Source: Magnetococcales bacterium
GTDB taxonomy: Bacteria > Pseudomonadota > Magnetococcia > Magnetococcales > Magnetaquicoccaceae
NCBI GenBank assembly: GCA_015229095.1
Contig: JADGCE010000038.1
Coordinates: 1 to 19,737 of the forward strand
Direction of reading: 5' to 3'
Length of the DNA: 19,737 bases
This document shows, in pieces, positions 6,073 through 12,360 of the stretch; positions within the stretch are counted from its first letter, which is position 1, and each line of letters opens with the position of its first letter. A program made the translations under genes and the position numbers. Under the pieces are notes generated by a model. The model had not been told where the DNA came from. It did not search any database and saw only the letters and a program-made list of their open reading frames with translations.

Positions 6073-6686
6073 ACATCATCGACGCCATCATCAACGCCAG
6101 CATTGTCAAAAACGGCACCATCCTCTCCCTGGGCTCCGCATACCAGGGCATCTGGACAGCCGGTGTCACCTACCAGAAGGGGCAGGTCGTCTCTGCCAGT
6201 GGCAACCTGTTCGTCTGTCTGGACACCCATGCGGACCATTCCCCACCCGATACGGGCTTTTGGGAGGACATCACCATGCGGGGGCCGACAGGAGCGACAG
6301 GCCCGCCCGGCAACCCTGGCTCACCCGGTGGTTCCGGCAACCAGGTTGTTCTCCAGGCCGGTCAGATTTTGGGCGGCCACCGGGCCATCCTGCTGGACAG
6401 TGCAGGCCGTGCGGTCTATGCGGACAGCAGCCATGTCAGCCATGCCGGTCGACTGTTTGGTATCACGGCCCATGCGGCTGTCGCAGATGAGTTTGTCACG
6501 GTACACGTCATCGGTGAGATGCTCGAATCCTCTTGGGTATGGGACATCTCCCGACCCGTTTTTCTCGGCACCAATGGGCAGTTGACCCAGGTGCCGCCCA
6601 GCACAGGTTTTGTGCAAGTGGTCGGACAACCGATCACGGCGCAGTCCCTGTTTCTCAATCCCAAACCCTCCATCACCCTCGCATAA
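6069..6686 (+). CDS. Fibre-like protein with collagen-like stretch (205 aa)
   Basis: The start at 6069 overlaps the preceding stop (ATGA), with GGGAGG about 13 bases upstream. The 30-base longer frame has no ribosome site. The order is: a short N-terminal helix (1-15), a carbohydrate-binding-like module (about 27-68, GIWTAGVTYQKGQVV, then LFVCL and GFWEDI), and six glycine triplets GPTGATGPPGNPGSPGGSG (72-90), a short collagen-like trimer-forming segment. A beta-rich C-terminal domain follows (about 92-205), with LGGHRAILLDSAGRAVYAD and FLGTNGQLTQVP. The same type of C-terminal domain seems to occur in the next gene. Together these suggest a trimeric fibre or side appendage that binds surface glycans. 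The ligand is not known. Confidence 0.75.
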   Translation: MNIIDAIINASIVKNGTILSLGSAYQGIWTAGVTYQKGQVVSASGNLFVCLDTHADHSPPDTGFWEDITMRGPTGATGPPGNPGSPGGSGNQVVLQAGQILGGHRAILLDSAGRAVYADSSHVSHAGRLFGITAHAAVADEFVTVHVIGEMLESSWVWDISRPVFLGTNGQLTQVPPSTGFVQVVGQPITAQSLFLNPKPSITLA

Positions 6687-6698
6687 AGGAAGCAAACC

Positions 6699-7220
6699 AT
6701 GGCTATCGATGCATTTCTCAAGTTGGACCGGACCACGGGCCTCTACGTGGAAACCGCTCTGGTGGACAGTTCCGCTGGTGCCGCCAGTGCCGGCAAAGGG
6801 GTGGCCCTGGATGCCAGTGGTCACGTCGCCCTCAACATCCTGCCCACCGGTGTCGGACCGGAACTGGTCAACGTGGTGGCCTCGGAAAATCTGGCCGCCG
6901 GTGATTTCGTCAACATTCACGACGTGGCCGGTGTCTCGAAGGCCCGGAAGGCCGATGCCACCGATGCCACCAAACCGGCCAACGGCTTTGTGAAGACCGG
7001 TGCCACCTCGGGTGGCAATGTGGATGTCTACCTGGACGGGCTGAACGATGCGGTGACCGGCAAGACGGCCGGGACGCGCTATTTTCTCAGTGCCTCCACC
7101 CCCGGCGCCGCAACCGCTACGGTGCCCAGCGCGAGCGGCAATCTCTGCCAATTTCTGGGAGTGGCCACCTCGGCCACGGGCATTGCCTTTCGTCCGTCGG
7201 ACGGGGCTGTCTTGGCGTAG
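6699..7220 (+). CDS. Fibre/decoration-like structural protein (173 aa)
   Basis: The ATG at 6699 follows AAAGGAAG. The N-terminal 50 residues contain a repeated alanine/glycine-rich stretch (SSAGAASAGKGVALDASG). The rest is a beta-rich domain with NVVASENLAAGDFVNIHD, GFVKTGATSGGNVDVYLDG and RYFLSASTPG, followed by LCQFLGVATS. This 'added value G-x-x-V-x-V' followed by 'x-x-Y-x-L-s' order is a common capsid decoration or fibre-associated domain in phages, and resembles the C-terminal domain of the gene before. It has no enzyme motifs. Its place between fibre genes supports a virion surface role; capsid decoration is an alternative. Confidence 0.7.
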   Translation: MAIDAFLKLDRTTGLYVETALVDSSAGAASAGKGVALDASGHVALNILPTGVGPELVNVVASENLAAGDFVNIHDVAGVSKARKADATDATKPANGFVKTGATSGGNVDVYLDGLNDAVTGKTAGTRYFLSASTPGAATATVPSASGNLCQFLGVATSATGIAFRPSDGAVLA

Positions 7221-7232
7221 TGAACAGCAGAC

Positions 7233-7257
7233 TCCCCCGGTCACGGTGACCGGGGGA
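7233..7257. repeat. Perfect 11-bp inverted repeat between fibre genes
   Basis: TCCCCCGGTCA (7233-7243) pairs perfectly with TGACCGGGGGA (7247-7257) around the loop CGG. It lies 12 bases after the TAG of the preceding gene and 27 bases before the next ATG. There is no T-tract after the stem, so it may be a factor-assisted terminator, an RNA processing or stability element, or a DNA-level protein site. It is the strongest hairpin in the structural gene run. Confidence 0.5.
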
Positions 7258-7284
7258 CGCCATTTACTGGATGGGGTGTGAGAG

Positions 7285-8877
7285 ATGGCAACCAAAAAAC
7301 CACTTTATTGGGGGATGACCGATGGCCGCCCGACAGAGCTGTCCGCATCAGACAGCATCCCGCCTGCCAACATCCCGGAAATGGGGGCGGCCTCCACCAC
7401 CTCGGCGGGAACCGCCGGGGCGGTGCCTGCACCCCCCATCGGCGGGTTGGCCATGTTTCTGCGGGGGGACAAACAATGGATTCTCTTGACCCCATTGGCC
7501 GATCCGAACCAGACGGTGCTGACAGCCTTGTGGCCGGGGGATCTGATCCAGTGGGATGGCACCTCTTTCCGCAACCTGCCTCTGTCGGTGGGATCTCCCG
7601 GCGCGGCGGGGGTGGAAGCCTTCTACAACGCCTCGCCCGCCATCCTTGCTGCCGGGGCGCAAAACGGGCTGGCGGTCAACACCCTCTCCAAAACGCCGGT
7701 CACCACCGGTGAATTGGAGGTGAGTGTCACCGCCTCCACCAGTACCGTGCCCCTGGCGGCCTGGTTGTACGACACCGCCCTCGGTCGGACCACCATTCCG
7801 TCCGGTATCTGGACTGTCTCGCTCTATGGGGGTGTGGATACCACCGCCGATGGCCGGTTGACTGTTGCAGCCCGACGCATGTTTGAGGTGATCGTAGAGG
7901 GGATGAGCCTCACCACAACCGGAAGTGGCACCACCCGAACGGCCACCGCCGCCTCCGGTACCCCCTTCGTCAGCGGGGATGCCAGCAGCAACCATGAGGT
8001 GTCCAACTATTTGCAGACCCCGAAGGGGCTCTACCAGATCACTGGCTATACCTCGCCGACTGTGGTGACGATTGCGGTGCCAGGCGGATATGTCAACGAG
8101 GCTGGCGTGGCCTGGAACAAATGGCGCGGGTTGTTCATGACACTCTCTGCCACGGCATTCACGAGCATTTCTCCCATCTACATGCCGCAGACCTGGGACT
8201 CCGTGCAGAATGCCTTCTCGATTGCCGCCACCAGCAAACTGGGGGCTGTCGATTACGCCCTCTCCCAGGGTGGCCTGCCGACCACTTTGACGCTGCTGTA
8301 CGACGGCAACACGGATCTGAACAGAAATTCCCGCATCTACAGCCCCATCCCGGCGGGGGTGTCGGACCATGCCTCGCTGACCAACCTGCAGGGGGGTGCT
8401 GCCGGGCAGTATTACCATCTGACGGCGGCTTACAATAACGCGGTCGCCAATCTGACCACCACGGAAATCGGCACCCTCAGCGGGGTAACATCCGCCATTC
8501 AGACGCAGTTGGGTGGCAAGCAGGCCAGTATCACCGGGGCCGCATCGACCATCACCACTTCCAATCTGACCGTGAGCAGGGCGTTGGTGAGCGATGGCTC
8601 CGGCAAAGTGGCGGTATCGGCGGTGACATCTACTGAATTGGGATACCTGTCTGGTGTCACCTCTGCCATCCAGTCGCAGATCACCGCCAAGATGGCCAAC
8701 CCCATGACGACGGCGGGTGATCTCTTGTATGGAGGGGCCTCCGGGACACCCACCCGCCTGGCCAATGGCAGTGCCGGGCAGGTGCTCGACCATCACCACT
8801 TCCAATCTGACCGTGAGCAGGGCGTTGGTGAGCGATGGCTCCGGCAAAGTGGCGGTATCGGCGGTGACATCTACTGA
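7285..8877 (+). CDS. Large tail fibre, N-terminal part, frameshifted
   Basis: The start at 7285 has a modest GGGG-type ribosome site. The frame codes for a modular fibre: an N-terminal tail-attachment-like region (about 1-90), a glycine/threonine-rich beta region (about 100-330), a linker with DHASLTNLQGGAAGQYYHLT, then shaft modules ending in VTSAIQTQL and, about 35 residues later, STITTSNLTVSRALVSDG. After about residue 500 (LANGSAGQVL) the frame is broken by the junction of a 241-bp tandem duplication at 8785/8786, and 30 out-of-frame residues follow to a TGA. The lost C-terminal receptor-binding part continues in the +1 frame (to 9976). As sequenced, the product would be a fibre without its propeller head. 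Deleting one repeat copy would rejoin the two frames into an 816-residue fibre. Confidence 0.75.
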   Translation: MATKKPLYWGMTDGRPTELSASDSIPPANIPEMGAASTTSAGTAGAVPAPPIGGLAMFLRGDKQWILLTPLADPNQTVLTALWPGDLIQWDGTSFRNLPLSVGSPGAAGVEAFYNASPAILAAGAQNGLAVNTLSKTPVTTGELEVSVTASTSTVPLAAWLYDTALGRTTIPSGIWTVSLYGGVDTTADGRLTVAARRMFEVIVEGMSLTTTGSGTTRTATAASGTPFVSGDASSNHEVSNYLQTPKGLYQITGYTSPTVVTIAVPGGYVNEAGVAWNKWRGLFMTLSATAFTSISPIYMPQTWDSVQNAFSIAATSKLGAVDYALSQGGLPTTLTLLYDGNTDLNRNSRIYSPIPAGVSDHASLTNLQGGAAGQYYHLTAAYNNAVANLTTTEIGTLSGVTSAIQTQLGGKQASITGAASTITTSNLTVSRALVSDGSGKVAVSAVTSTELGYLSGVTSAIQSQITAKMANPMTTAGDLLYGGASGTPTRLANGSAGQVLDHHHFQSDREQGVGERWLRQSGGIGGDIY

Positions 8878-9026
8878 ATTGGGATACCTCTCCGGTGTCA
8901 CCTCTGCCATCCAGTCGCAGATCACCGCCAAGATGGCCAATCCCATGACGACGGCGGGTGATCTCTTGTATGGAGGTGCCTCCGGCACACCCACCCGCTT
9001 GGCCAATGGCTCGTCCGGGCAGGTTT
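8545..9026 (+). repeat. 241-bp imperfect tandem duplication in fibre gene
   Basis: Copy 1 (8545-8785) and copy 2 (8786-9026) agree at 229 of 241 positions by my hand alignment. The first 104 bases are identical, and all 12 differences fall in the remaining part, clustered towards the 3' end. Nearly all are synonymous; only one alters a residue (Ala to Ser in GSAGQ/GSSGQ). The period is not a multiple of three, so copy 2 is read in the +1 frame relative to copy 1. Both copies encode STITTSNLTVSRALVSDG through TPTRLANG. Confidence 0.9.
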
Positions 9027-9976
9027 TGCAATCCCAGGGCGGCACCTCGCCCCCTGTCTGGGTGACTCCGGGCAGTACCGGGGAACCGGCCTGGACGTCC
9101 CGCACTGCAGCGGCCAACAACACCTGGCAGTCGGTGGCCTATGGCAACGGTATGTTTGTCGCCGTGGCCAATTCCGGTTCCGGCAACCGGGTGATGACCT
9201 CTCCCGATGCGATCAACTGGACCACCCGTGTCAGTGCGGCAGATATCCAGTGGGTCGGCGTCACCTATGGCAACGGTCTGTTCGTGGCGGTCTCCCAGAC
9301 CGGCACCAATCGGGTGATGACCTCTCCGGATGGCATCACCTGGACCCAGCGCAGTACCGGTGGCCTCGATTTCCAGTGGCAGTCGGTGTGTTACGGGGCC
9401 GGGAAGTTTGTGGCCGTCTCCCTGAGCGGCACCAATCAGGTGATGACCTCTCCGGATGGCATCACCTGGACCGGGCAGACGGCGGCGGCTGTGCGGGGCT
9501 GGAGGAGCGTTATCCATGTTCCGGCACTGGGTTTGTTCGTCGCGGTGGCCATGTCTGGTACCGGCAACCGGGTGATGACCTCCCCTGACGCCGTCACCTG
9601 GACCTTGCGTGCCAGTGCCAACGATGCCTTCGGCTGGACCGGTGTGGCCTATGGCAACGGCATTCTGGTCGCAGTCACCCAGGATGGCACCACCCAGCAG
9701 GCGATGACATCCCCGGATGGCATCACCTGGACACTTCGGACCACCCCCTACACCAGCATGTTTTTCTCGGCGGTCGTCTACGGACAGGGGCTGTTCATGG
9801 CCATTTCGACCAACGGCACCATTGGCGGGGCGATGGCCTCTGTGGATGGAGTCTCCTGGACCGCCAAGAGTTCGCCCAACTCAACCGTCTCGATCACGGG
9901 TATGGGCTATGCCAACGGGGTGTTTATCGCGCTGGGCAGCAATCTGGTGCTGACACGCGGCACCATCATTCTATAG
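8717..9976 (+). CDS. Large tail fibre, C-terminal part with propeller repeats
   Basis: This is the continuation of the frameshifted fibre. The frame opens at a GTG (8717) or ATG (8729) inside copy 1 of the duplication, but there is no convincing ribosome site, and true fibre sequence in this frame starts only at 8786. After the shaft module the protein has GGTSPPVWVTPG and then seven repeats of about 42 residues (about 9090-9975) of the form W-x-x-V-x-YGNGLFVAV, then VMTSPDGITW. The SPDGxTW motif is an Asp-box (BNR-like) turn, and seven copies with a leading WTSRT strand fit a closed seven-bladed beta propeller. This is probably the receptor-binding head. If no frame correction occurs, it may not be translated at all. 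Confidence 0.7.
   Translation: MISCMEGPPGHPPAWPMAVPGRCSTITTSNLTVSRALVSDGSGKVAVSAVTSTELGYLSGVTSAIQSQITAKMANPMTTAGDLLYGGASGTPTRLANGSSGQVLQSQGGTSPPVWVTPGSTGEPAWTSRTAAANNTWQSVAYGNGMFVAVANSGSGNRVMTSPDAINWTTRVSAADIQWVGVTYGNGLFVAVSQTGTNRVMTSPDGITWTQRSTGGLDFQWQSVCYGAGKFVAVSLSGTNQVMTSPDGITWTGQTAAAVRGWRSVIHVPALGLFVAVAMSGTGNRVMTSPDAVTWTLRASANDAFGWTGVAYGNGILVAVTQDGTTQQAMTSPDGITWTLRTTPYTSMFFSAVVYGQGLFMAISTNGTIGGAMASVDGVSWTAKSSPNSTVSITGMGYANGVFIALGSNLVLTRGTIIL
9301..9472 (+). repeat. 126-bp period repeats encoding propeller blades
   Basis: The stretch starting CGGCACCAAT at 9301 recurs at 9427, exactly 126 bases (42 codons) later, with near-identity over about 46 bases, covering the end of VAVSxxGTN and the TSPDGITW turn. 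Related, more diverged copies lie before and after (from about 9175 and 9550). The high DNA identity of adjacent blades suggests recent expansion or gene conversion within the propeller. Confidence 0.7.
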
Positions 9977-9990
9977 AGGGGGAACAAGAC

Positions 9991-10515
9991 ATGCTGCCGC
10001 ACCGCTACTGGCGCATCTACATGACCAGATCCACCTTTGGTGCCACCATGCAGGTCTGCCTCTACGAGGTGGAGTTCAGAGGCACACCGGGTGGTCCCGA
10101 TCAATGCGATGGCGGGGTGGCCTCCGCCTCCCACCGCAATGATCGGGCCTACCACCTGTTTGACAACAATCCCAGCGAATCCTGGATCAACGGCGGTCCA
10201 TCGGAAGACTCCTGGTTTCAGTATGACTTTGGGGCAGGCCATGCCGTCATCGTGGCAGAGATCAAAATGGTGTCACGGGGATGGGAGGAGTCGCCAGAGG
10301 ATTTTGTTCTCCAGTGGTCCGACGATGGCACCCATTTCACCACGGTGGCCTCCTGGTCCGGGATCAACGACTGGCATGGTGGTATCGAGAAGCTGTTCGT
10401 TGTTCCAGACCCACCACCCCCACCCACGCCACCACCTACCACTGCCCCGTGGCAATTTCGTTGTTCGGGGGGAAAGGTGTTGTGGCGGGGCAACCCACTA
10501 CTAAACGGGAGATAA
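9991..10515 (+). CDS. Discoidin (F5/8 type C)-like appendage protein (174 aa)
   Basis: The ATG at 9991 follows GGGGGAACAAG. Residues 1-135 look like a discoidin-type galactose-binding fold: HRYWRIYM at the start, a strand YEVEFRG, then AYHLFDNNPSESW, WFQYDFGAGHAVIVAEIKM, FVLQWSDDGTHFTTVASWSG. Such domains bind glycans or lipids at cell surfaces. A proline-rich spacer follows (PDPPPPPTPPP, about 139-149), then a short basic tail. The domain is clearly paralogous to the N-terminus of the DUF2460 gene at 17551 (both have HRYWRI, EFRGT, DQC, ASASH, WFQYD, LQWSDDG). It sits at the end of the fibre block, 4 bases before the tail terminator gene. A host-attachment role is inferred. Confidence 0.8.
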   Translation: MLPHRYWRIYMTRSTFGATMQVCLYEVEFRGTPGGPDQCDGGVASASHRNDRAYHLFDNNPSESWINGGPSEDSWFQYDFGAGHAVIVAEIKMVSRGWEESPEDFVLQWSDDGTHFTTVASWSGINDWHGGIEKLFVVPDPPPPPTPPPTTAPWQFRCSGGKVLWRGNPLLNGR

Positions 10516-10519
10516 CCCG

Positions 10520-10933
10520 ATGGATGACTATCTGGCAGCAGAGCCACTGATCGTGGCCCGGCTCAGAGACCGACTGCTCAGCAATGTCACTGTGCAGTCC
10601 ACCTGGGGGATGTCGAAACTCCAAGAGCATTTTGACACGCCACCGGCGGTGCTGATCCTCCTGGAGGAGGACCGACCGGGGGAGATCAGTCTCTCTGGGG
10701 CGGCACAGAAAATTGAGCAGGTATGGACCTGCATCGTGGTGGTCAAGGATGCCGAAAACGAGGCCGGGCCGTTGATCAGCCAGGTTGTCCAGGCTCTGAA
10801 CGGTTGGCAACCGGAGGATACGGCCTTCTCGCCGTTCAAAAGGGTCAAGTCTGGCTTCAGCCACGACTACTCGCCCAGCACAGCGTTTTATTTCCCACTG
10901 GCGTTTTCCACCAGTTTTGTCTTCAACGTCTGA
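10520..10933 (+). CDS. Tail terminator / completion protein
   Basis: A GGGAG site precedes the ATG at 10520, 4 bases after the previous stop. The 137-residue product follows the pattern of phage tail terminator proteins (Mu gp37-like and related): an N-terminal helix with PLIVARLRDRL, a strand PPAVLILLEED, a strand VWTCIVVVKD, then a helix GPLISQVVQALNGWQP and a final strand pair ending YFPLAFSTSFVF. Such proteins form a hexameric ring that caps the tail tube and joins it to the head. The position directly before the major tail protein matches the standard siphophage order. Specific family membership is judged from pattern only. Confidence 0.75.
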   Translation: MDDYLAAEPLIVARLRDRLLSNVTVQSTWGMSKLQEHFDTPPAVLILLEEDRPGEISLSGAAQKIEQVWTCIVVVKDAENEAGPLISQVVQALNGWQPEDTAFSPFKRVKSGFSHDYSPSTAFYFPLAFSTSFVFNV

Positions 10934-10949
10934 AAAAAAGGATCAAAAA

Positions 10950-11861
10950 ATGGCAAGCAATCAGGTTGGTTATATCGGTAGTGGACCGCTTTTTATCGGC
11001 AAACGGTCCGGTGGCAAAATGCGTTATGTCGGCCAGGTGCCGGAGTTCAAGCTGGATGTCACCGAGGAGACCAAGGAACTCAAGGATTATGTGAGGGGCT
11101 TCGGTCTGGCAGAAAGCATCAGCTTTATCTCCAAGGTGGAGGCCTCCATCACCTTTGCCAGTGCGGACATCAACAATCTCGTGCTGGCCTTGCGTGGTGT
11201 CGAAGATGCCACCAGTGCCATTCCGGTGACCAGCGAGGCCCACACCGCCTATCCCGGCGGGCTGGTCGAGTTGCAGGGGGTCTCGCCGAAGAGTGTCTCG
11301 GTGTCGGTGGCACCGGCCACCTGGGCGGCTACCACGGCCTACACCGTCGGGCAGATTGTCAAACCCACCACCGGCACTCATTTTTATAAATGCAAGGTGG
11401 CCGGTACGTCGGGCGCGTCGGCACCCACCTGGAAAACAGACGGCACCGATACCACCGACGGCACTGTCACCTGGACGGACATGGGCACCATGGCCCTGAC
11501 CGTCAGCGAATATGAGATCAACTCCGCTGGCCTCTTCATTCCAGCCACTTCTGCCAAAATTGACGAGGCAGGCACCCCGGTCGAAGTCTCCTACACCACC
11601 TCGGCAGGCTACAACATCCAGGCACTGGTTGGTGCCGGGGAAGAGTACCGTGTCGTTTTCGCGGGAAAAAACTTTGCCCGCAATGGTAAGGGGCTGAAGG
11701 TGGTGATGTATCGGGTCACTTTCTCCCCGACCAAGGAACTGGGGCTGATCAGCGATGAGTTTGCCAAGCTGACCCTGACGGCCAAGGTATTGTCCGACGA
11801 CACCAAGACCGGCACCGACATCAGTGCCTTTTGCCAAATCGACATGGAGTCCGTCGGATGA
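10950..11861 (+). CDS. Major tail (tube) protein with inserted binding-like module
   Basis: The start at 10950 (MASNQVGYIG) follows AAGGATC; the upstream in-frame start at 10917 lies within the previous gene. The 303-residue product begins like many tail tube proteins (GSGPLFIGKR, then VPEFKLDVTEETKELKDY and a helix/strand LVLALRG), and ends with VMYRVTFSPTKELGLISDEFAKLTLTA-type strands. At residues about 123-179 lies an inserted module (WAATTAYTVGQIVKP, then HFYKCKV and APTWKT, then GTVTWTDMG), similar to small carbohydrate-binding-like modules displayed on virions. The product polymerises as hexameric rings into the tail tube. The insert would protrude from each subunit and could give weak, multivalent binding. 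The next gene overlaps as ATGA. Confidence 0.8.
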   Translation: MASNQVGYIGSGPLFIGKRSGGKMRYVGQVPEFKLDVTEETKELKDYVRGFGLAESISFISKVEASITFASADINNLVLALRGVEDATSAIPVTSEAHTAYPGGLVELQGVSPKSVSVSVAPATWAATTAYTVGQIVKPTTGTHFYKCKVAGTSGASAPTWKTDGTDTTDGTVTWTDMGTMALTVSEYEINSAGLFIPATSAKIDEAGTPVEVSYTTSAGYNIQALVGAGEEYRVVFAGKNFARNGKGLKVVMYRVTFSPTKELGLISDEFAKLTLTAKVLSDDTKTGTDISAFCQIDMESVG

Positions 11862-12166
11862 GCACACCCCCACACGAAGGCGTCACGGTCCATTTTGCAG
11901 GCAGTGACTGGGTGGTCCCAGCCTTGAGCCTGGGGCAACTCAAGCGGTTGATGCCCCACTTCCAGGCCCTGCAGAGTGGCCAATTTTCCATCGAGCAGAT
12001 TGACAGTTCCCTTCAGGTGATCCATGCCGCTCTCTCCCGCAACTACCCGGCACTCCAGTTGGAGGATGTCGAGGATCTGGTGGATCTGGCCAGCATGCCC
12101 ATCCTGATGGAGGCCATTATGCGGGCCTCCGGGCTGGTACGCTCGGGGGAAGCGATGGCGGGGTAG
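11858..12166 (+). CDS. Tail assembly chaperone (unshifted form, gpG-like)
   Basis: The start overlaps the stop of the tube gene (ATGA at 11858-11861). The 102-residue product has VHFAGSDWVVPALSLGQLKRLMP, then helical sequence, matching the small helical chaperones that coat the tape measure protein before tube assembly. It ends at TAG (12164-12166). Directly after, in the -1 frame and without any start codon of its own, an open frame of about 56 codons continues to 12333. That is the classical arrangement for the gpG/gpGT pair of siphophages. Position between tube and tape measure genes supports the call. Confidence 0.8.
   Translation: MSTPPHEGVTVHFAGSDWVVPALSLGQLKRLMPHFQALQSGQFSIEQIDSSLQVIHAALSRNYPALQLEDVEDLVDLASMPILMEAIMRASGLVRSGEAMAG
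12142..12166 (+). other. Candidate -1 ribosomal frameshift region
   Basis: Zero-frame codons near the end of the chaperone read TCG GGG GAA GCG ATG GCG GGG TAG. At both GGG codons the base before is also G, so a tRNA on GGG can slip back by one and still pair fully. The second site has the stop codon in the A site, which would pause the ribosome. A -1 slip there joins the next frame. Neither is the textbook lambda GGGAAAG heptamer, so the exact site is uncertain. Confidence 0.5.
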
Positions 12167-12333
12167 AGGAACTCCACTGGGACGAGATTTATGCCCACGT
12201 CATCGCCTCGACCGGCTGGACCTGGGAGTATATCGACGACTGTCTCACTCTGCCCCGCCTGATGGCCCTCAATCAATATTGGGCCAAAAATCCGCCAGTC
12301 CACTGGCTGATTGCCCGCTATCTCGGTGTCTGA
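12163..12333 (+). CDS. Frameshift extension of tail assembly chaperone (T-like)
   Basis: In the -1 frame, the sequence after the chaperone stop codes for EELHWDEIYAHVIAS, GWTWEYIDD, then LPRLMALNQYW and HWLIARYLGV before TGA (12331-12333). Reading back through the chaperone, this frame has no ATG, GTG or TTG that I could find near the overlap, so independent initiation is unlikely. The tryptophan-rich opening and 'W-x-Y-I' followed by 'lPR' fit the C-terminal part of shifted chaperones in Mu-like and lambda-like tails. A slip at 12163 would give a fusion of about 158 residues. Normally such fusions make up a small share of the product and bridge the tape measure and tube subunits. Confidence 0.65.
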   Translation, partial: VEELHWDEIYAHVIASTGWTWEYIDDCLTLPRLMALNQYWAKNPPVHWLIARYLGV

Positions 12334-12360
12334 CCAACCCACAGCAAATGGACCAAAAAA

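Noticed and set aside
8877..8877. Programmed ribosomal frameshift joining the two fibre frames
   Set aside because: The required change is +1 at the duplication junction, and no slippery or pausing signal is seen there. A duplication whose removal repairs the frame explains it better.
7348..9123. 591-residue minus-strand open frame opposite the large fibre
   Set aside because: Antisense shadow. Its internal repeats merely mirror the 241-bp duplication on the plus strand.
8545..9472. Possible CRISPR array or diversity-generating retroelement variable repeat
   Set aside because: The repeats are contiguous coding modules without unique spacers. No reverse transcriptase gene is visible, and copy differences are mainly synonymous, with no bias towards adenine positions.
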